Under the pieces are notes generated by a model. It saw only the letters and a list, made by a program, of their open reading frames with translations, searched no databases and was not told the DNA's origin. Shown piece after piece: positions 61,277 through 64,000 of a DNA stretch of 64,000 bases. This DNA comes from Ferrovibrio terrae_A (GTDB taxonomy: Bacteria > Pseudomonadota > Alphaproteobacteria > Ferrovibrionales > Ferrovibrionaceae): the NCBI RefSeq assembly GCF_943372915.1, contig NZ_CALSAN010000003.1, positions 62,001 to 126,000 of the forward strand, written 5' to 3'. Position 1 is the stretch's first letter. Each line of letters opens with the position of its first letter. Position numbers and translations under genes: made by a program.

Positions 61277-63075
61277 GCGGCAAGCCTGCCCTTGTCATGC
61301 TGACGCCCAACGCGCGCGGCACGGCGCAAGCACTGATGACCGCCTTCCCGGCCTGGGAGGTCTATGCACCCGATGATGCGGCGCTGGTGCATGCCTTGCC
61401 GCTCGGTAAACCCACCGAGACGATTGCCCGGCTGTTTGCCGCCGGTCGCCCGGTGATCGGCATCTGCGCCGCCGGGATTCTCATTCGCGCAGTCGCCGCA
61501 CAACTGAACGACAAGCACAGTGAACCGCCGCTGATCGCCGTCGCCGCCGATGGCTCCAGCATCGTGCCTCTGCTCGGCGGTCATCATGGCGCCAATCTTC
61601 TCGCGCGCCGCATCGCCGCTGTGCTGCAGGGGATTGCCGCCGTCACCACCGCCGGCGACCTGGCCTTCGGCCTCGGCCTCGATGAACCGCCCGAAGGCTA
61701 CACGCTGGCGAATCCTGACGATGCCAAGGGCCTGATGGCGAATCTTCTGCGTGGCAACGGTGTGCGCATCGAAGGCCATGCCCCGTGGCTGCGCGAGACC
61801 AACCTGCCGATCCGCGATGACGGCGCCCTGCTGATCGAGGTGACCCATCGCGCCATCGAAGGCAGCCCCGATCATCTGGTGTTCCATCCGCGCAGCGTGG
61901 CCATCGGGGTCGGCTGCGAACGCAACACGCGGCCGGTGGAGCTGATCCGCCTGGTGCAGGGCAGCCTGGACGAGGCCGGCATCGCACGCGACGCGATTGC
62001 CGGCGTCTATTCGCTCGATCTCAAATCTGATGAACCGGCGATGCAGGAACTGGCGAAATGGCTCGGCGTGCCATTCCGCGTTTTTGATGCCGCCACGCTG
62101 GAGGCCGAGACCCCGCGCATGGCCAATCCTTCGGCGGTGGTGTTTGCCGAAGTCGGCACCCATGGTGTCTCGGAAGGCGCGGCCCTCGCCGCTGCCGGAC
62201 CGGACGCCAGGCTGATCGTGCCGAAGCGCAAATCCGAGCGTGCCACCTGTGCCATGGCGCTGGCGCCTGCGCCCTTCGATGGCGCCTCACGCGGTGCAAT
62301 GCGGGGAGAACTGCACGTCGTCGGCACCGGCCCGGGCGATGCGCACTGGCTGACGCCGGAAGCGCGCATCGCGCTGAGCGAGGCGACCGACTGGGTCGGC
62401 TATGGCCTCTATCTCGATCTCTATCCCGAGCTGCAGGCCGGCAAGACCCTGCATCGCTACGAGTTGGGCGAAGAGGAAGTGCGCGTGCGTGCGGCGCTGG
62501 ATCTGGCGGCCACCGGCAAACGCGTGGCACTGGTCTGCTCCGGCGATCCCGGCATCTATGCCATGGCGACGCTGGTGTTTGCCCTGCTGGAAAAGGAACC
62601 GGAGCAGAAAGCCTGGCAACGCGTCGCCATCACTGTGGCACCCGGCATCTCGGCACTGCAGGCGGCCGCCGCCCGGTCCGGCGCGCTGCTGGGCCATGAC
62701 TTCTGCACCATTTCGCTGTCTGACCTGCTGACGCCGCTGGAAGCCATCCTCGAGCGCATCAAGGCCGCCGCCGAGGCCGATTTCGTCATCGCCTTCTACA
62801 ATCCGGTGTCACAGCGCCGCCGCCACCAGCTGGAGCTGGCGAAAGATATCCTGCTGCAGCATCGCCCCGCCGAAACGCCGGTGGTGCTGGCGCGCAACCT
62901 CGGCCGCGAGGGCGAGCGCGTGACATTGTCTACTTTGGCCGCGCTTGACGTCGACAAGGTCGACATGCTGACCGTGGTGCTGGTCGGCAGCAGCGCCAGC
63001 CGTGCGATCGCCTTGCCCGATGGCCGCCGCTTCGCCTATACGCCACGCGGCTACGAGAAGAAGTTCACAGAATGA
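61273..63075 (+). CDS. CbiG-CobJ fusion: cobalt-precorrin-5A hydrolase-like domain plus precorrin-3B C17-methyltransferase
   Basis: 600 residues from GTG 61273 (overlapping the cobI stop). Residues 1-345 are CbiG-like: the N-terminal domain (RPVIGICAAGILIRAVAAQL, PLLGGHHGANLLARRIA), a middle part, and the CobE/CbiG C-terminal domain (VAIGVGCERNTRPVELIRL, IAGVYSLDLKSDEPAMQEL, VFAEVGTHGVSEGAALAAAG). Residues about 350-600 are CobJ/CbiH: ELHVVGTGPGDAHWLTPEA, ALVCSGDPGIYAMATLVFALLE, APGISALQAAAARSGALLGHDFCTISLSDLLTPLE and VLARNLGREGERV. CobJ contracts the ring with C17 methylation. CbiG opens the lactone in the anaerobic pathway. No cobG or cobZ is seen here. Confidence 0.93.
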   Translation: MSGKPALVMLTPNARGTAQALMTAFPAWEVYAPDDAALVHALPLGKPTETIARLFAAGRPVIGICAAGILIRAVAAQLNDKHSEPPLIAVAADGSSIVPLLGGHHGANLLARRIAAVLQGIAAVTTAGDLAFGLGLDEPPEGYTLANPDDAKGLMANLLRGNGVRIEGHAPWLRETNLPIRDDGALLIEVTHRAIEGSPDHLVFHPRSVAIGVGCERNTRPVELIRLVQGSLDEAGIARDAIAGVYSLDLKSDEPAMQELAKWLGVPFRVFDAATLEAETPRMANPSAVVFAEVGTHGVSEGAALAAAGPDARLIVPKRKSERATCAMALAPAPFDGASRGAMRGELHVVGTGPGDAHWLTPEARIALSEATDWVGYGLYLDLYPELQAGKTLHRYELGEEEVRVRAALDLAATGKRVALVCSGDPGIYAMATLVFALLEKEPEQKAWQRVAITVAPGISALQAAAARSGALLGHDFCTISLSDLLTPLEAILERIKAAAEADFVIAFYNPVSQRRRHQLELAKDILLQHRPAETPVVLARNLGREGERVTLSTLAALDVDKVDMLTVVLVGSSASRAIALPDGRRFAYTPRGYEKKFTE

Positions 63076-63863
63076 CCGTGCATTTCATCGGCGCCGGTCC
63101 CGGTGCGCCCGACCTGATCACCCTGCGCGGCGCCGCGCTGATCAAAAAATGCAAGGTCTGCCTCTATGCCGGCTCGCTGGTGCCCGAGGCGGTGGTGGCC
63201 ATGGCGCCGAAAAAGGCCCGCGTGATCGACACCGCGCCGCTGAATCTCGACGAGATCATGGCCGAGATCGTGGCCGCCCATGACAAGGACCTGGATGTGG
63301 CGCGCGTGCATTCCGGTGATCCCTCGCTCTATGGCGCCATCGCCGAGCAGATCCGCCGCCTGAAAAAGCTGGATATCCCCTTCACCATCACGCCCGGCGT
63401 GCCGGCCTTCGCCGCCACCGCCGCCATCCTGCAGACCGAACTGACATTGCCCGAGATCGCCCAGAGCGTGATCCTGACCCGCACGGCGATGAAATCATCG
63501 GACATGCCGAAGGGCGAGACGCTGGCGAATTTCGCCAAGACCGGTGCGACACTCGCCATCCATCTTTCCATCCGCAACATCCGCCATGTGGTCGATGAAC
63601 TGGTGCCGCAGTATGGCGCCGACTGCCCGGTGGTCGTGGTGGTGCGCGCCACCTGGCCGGACCAGGAGATCATTCGCGGTAGCTTAAGCACCATCGCGGC
63701 AAAAGTGCGCGCGGCCAAGATCACCCGCACGGCGCTGATCCTGGTTGGCCGCGTGCTGGCGGAAGACACAGACTTCCGCGACAGCGCACTGTATGACCCC
63801 AAGCATGTGCATGTGCTGCGGCCGAAGCCCAAAGCCAAACTGACGGCAAAAAAGAAATCCTAA
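63072..63863 (+). CDS. cobM: Precorrin-4 C11-methyltransferase CobM/CbiF
   Basis: 263 residues. Tetrapyrrole-methylase signatures: MTVHFIGAGPGAPDLITLRGAALI, VCLYAGSLVPEAVVAMAP, VARVHSGDPSLYGAIAEQIRRL, FTITPGVPAFAATAAILQTELTLPEI and LTRTAMKSSDMPKGETLA. A short basic tail (KPKAKLTAKKKS) closes it. It methylates C11 of precorrin-4. The ATG overlaps the cbiG-cobJ stop, and its TAA overlaps the stop of the convergent cobK. Confidence 0.95.
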   Translation: MTVHFIGAGPGAPDLITLRGAALIKKCKVCLYAGSLVPEAVVAMAPKKARVIDTAPLNLDEIMAEIVAAHDKDLDVARVHSGDPSLYGAIAEQIRRLKKLDIPFTITPGVPAFAATAAILQTELTLPEIAQSVILTRTAMKSSDMPKGETLANFAKTGATLAIHLSIRNIRHVVDELVPQYGADCPVVVVVRATWPDQEIIRGSLSTIAAKVRAAKITRTALILVGRVLAEDTDFRDSALYDPKHVHVLRPKPKAKLTAKKKS

Positions 63864-64000
63864 ACCGCGTGAATGTTGATCCAGCCGAGCGCGGCACCGA
63901 CCGAGTCGAGCGTCGGGCCGGGTGGCAGCGGCGGACGCTCGATCATCAGTACCGGCAAATGCAGCTCGGCGGCGGCAGCGATCTTGCCCGCAGCCCCGCC
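63860..64000 (-). CDS. cobK: Precorrin-6A reductase CobK/CbiJ, C-terminal fragment at right edge
   Basis: Only the last 46 codons are inside the window. They read GGAAGKIAAAAELHLPVLMI, then ERPPLPPGPTLDSVGAALGWINIHAV. The K-x2-AA-x-LxLPVLMIxRP segment followed by a terminal AL-x-W helix is typical of the CobK/CbiJ C-terminus. It would reduce precorrin-6A with NADPH. It runs convergent to cobM with overlapping stops, so it is not part of the riboswitch transcript seen here. Confidence 0.75.
   Translation of the reverse strand, partial: GGAAGKIAAAAELHLPVLMIERPPLPPGPTLDSVGAALGWINIHAV

Overview
This is GC-rich DNA with tightly packed genes. It reads as a free-living alphaproteobacterium, probably Rhodospirillales-like. 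The evidence is the mix of DUF2336, PAS_5, IalB-family and MipA/OmpV proteins, sppA-ihfB-lapA synteny, a GroES-GroEL operon with a CIRCE-like operator, and an aerobic-type cobalamin operon. No rRNA, tRNA, CRISPR array, transposase or prophage gene was recognised.

Layout. 1-5.1 kb: a minus-strand cluster of a flavin oxidoreductase (cut by the left edge), an ornithine cyclodeaminase homologue, LapA-like, ihfB and sppA; then a secreted propeller-like protein, a PAS_5 protein and an orphan ECF sigma factor. 5.2-7.6 kb: IalB-like, rlmN and a small secreted protein. 7.6-15.7 kb: a nitrogen module, made of a nitrate/nitrite-sensing (NIT) chemoreceptor, cynS, a nitrate/cyanate-type ABC transporter and a divergent PAS-AAA+ sigma54 activator. 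The gap between the transporter and activator holds a well-spaced -24/-12 promoter and three TACGA-N4-TCGTA sites. 15.8-25.8 kb: mixed accessory genes (AbrB-like, MipA, M20 amidohydrolase, MFS, SGNH hydrolase, MATE, DUF1127, methyltransferase, GlxA-type regulator, core MetE). 25.8-31.3 kb: an Hsp70-like protein, a second MipA and a two-component system. 31.4-36.7 kb: a PAS protein, an isochorismatase-family hydrolase, a LysR regulator, groEL-groES and a thioesterase. 36.7-42.8 kb: a D-threonine aldolase-like enzyme, two tandem paralogous membrane histidine kinases and DUF2336. 43-48.7 kb: a tiny lipoprotein, gshB, SirB1-like, BON lipoprotein, yraN, rsmI and an LppC-like lipoprotein flanked by two short tandem repeats. 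48.8-49.9 kb: a receiver-like and an HPt-like protein that both appear to have lost their phosphorylation residue.

50-64 kb: TauE and HupE-type transporters, then a promoter, a cobalamin riboswitch and a ten-gene operon: cobW, cobN, cobO, a RidA-like gene, cbiX, cobH, cobL, cobI, a cbiG-cobJ fusion and cobM. Seven junctions in this operon overlap by 4 nt. A convergent cobK is cut by the right edge. The operon mixes the late-insertion cobaltochelatase CobN with the early-insertion chelatase CbiX and with CbiG, and it contains a Rid protein lacking the family's key arginine.

The best candidates for something new are the sigma54/three-operator circuit for the cyanate operon, the doubly degenerate receiver/HPt pair, the hybrid corrin operon with its atypical Rid protein, and the in-phase 18-bp ATG repeat ahead of the LppC-like gene. 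Functions are assigned by reading motifs; no database search was run.
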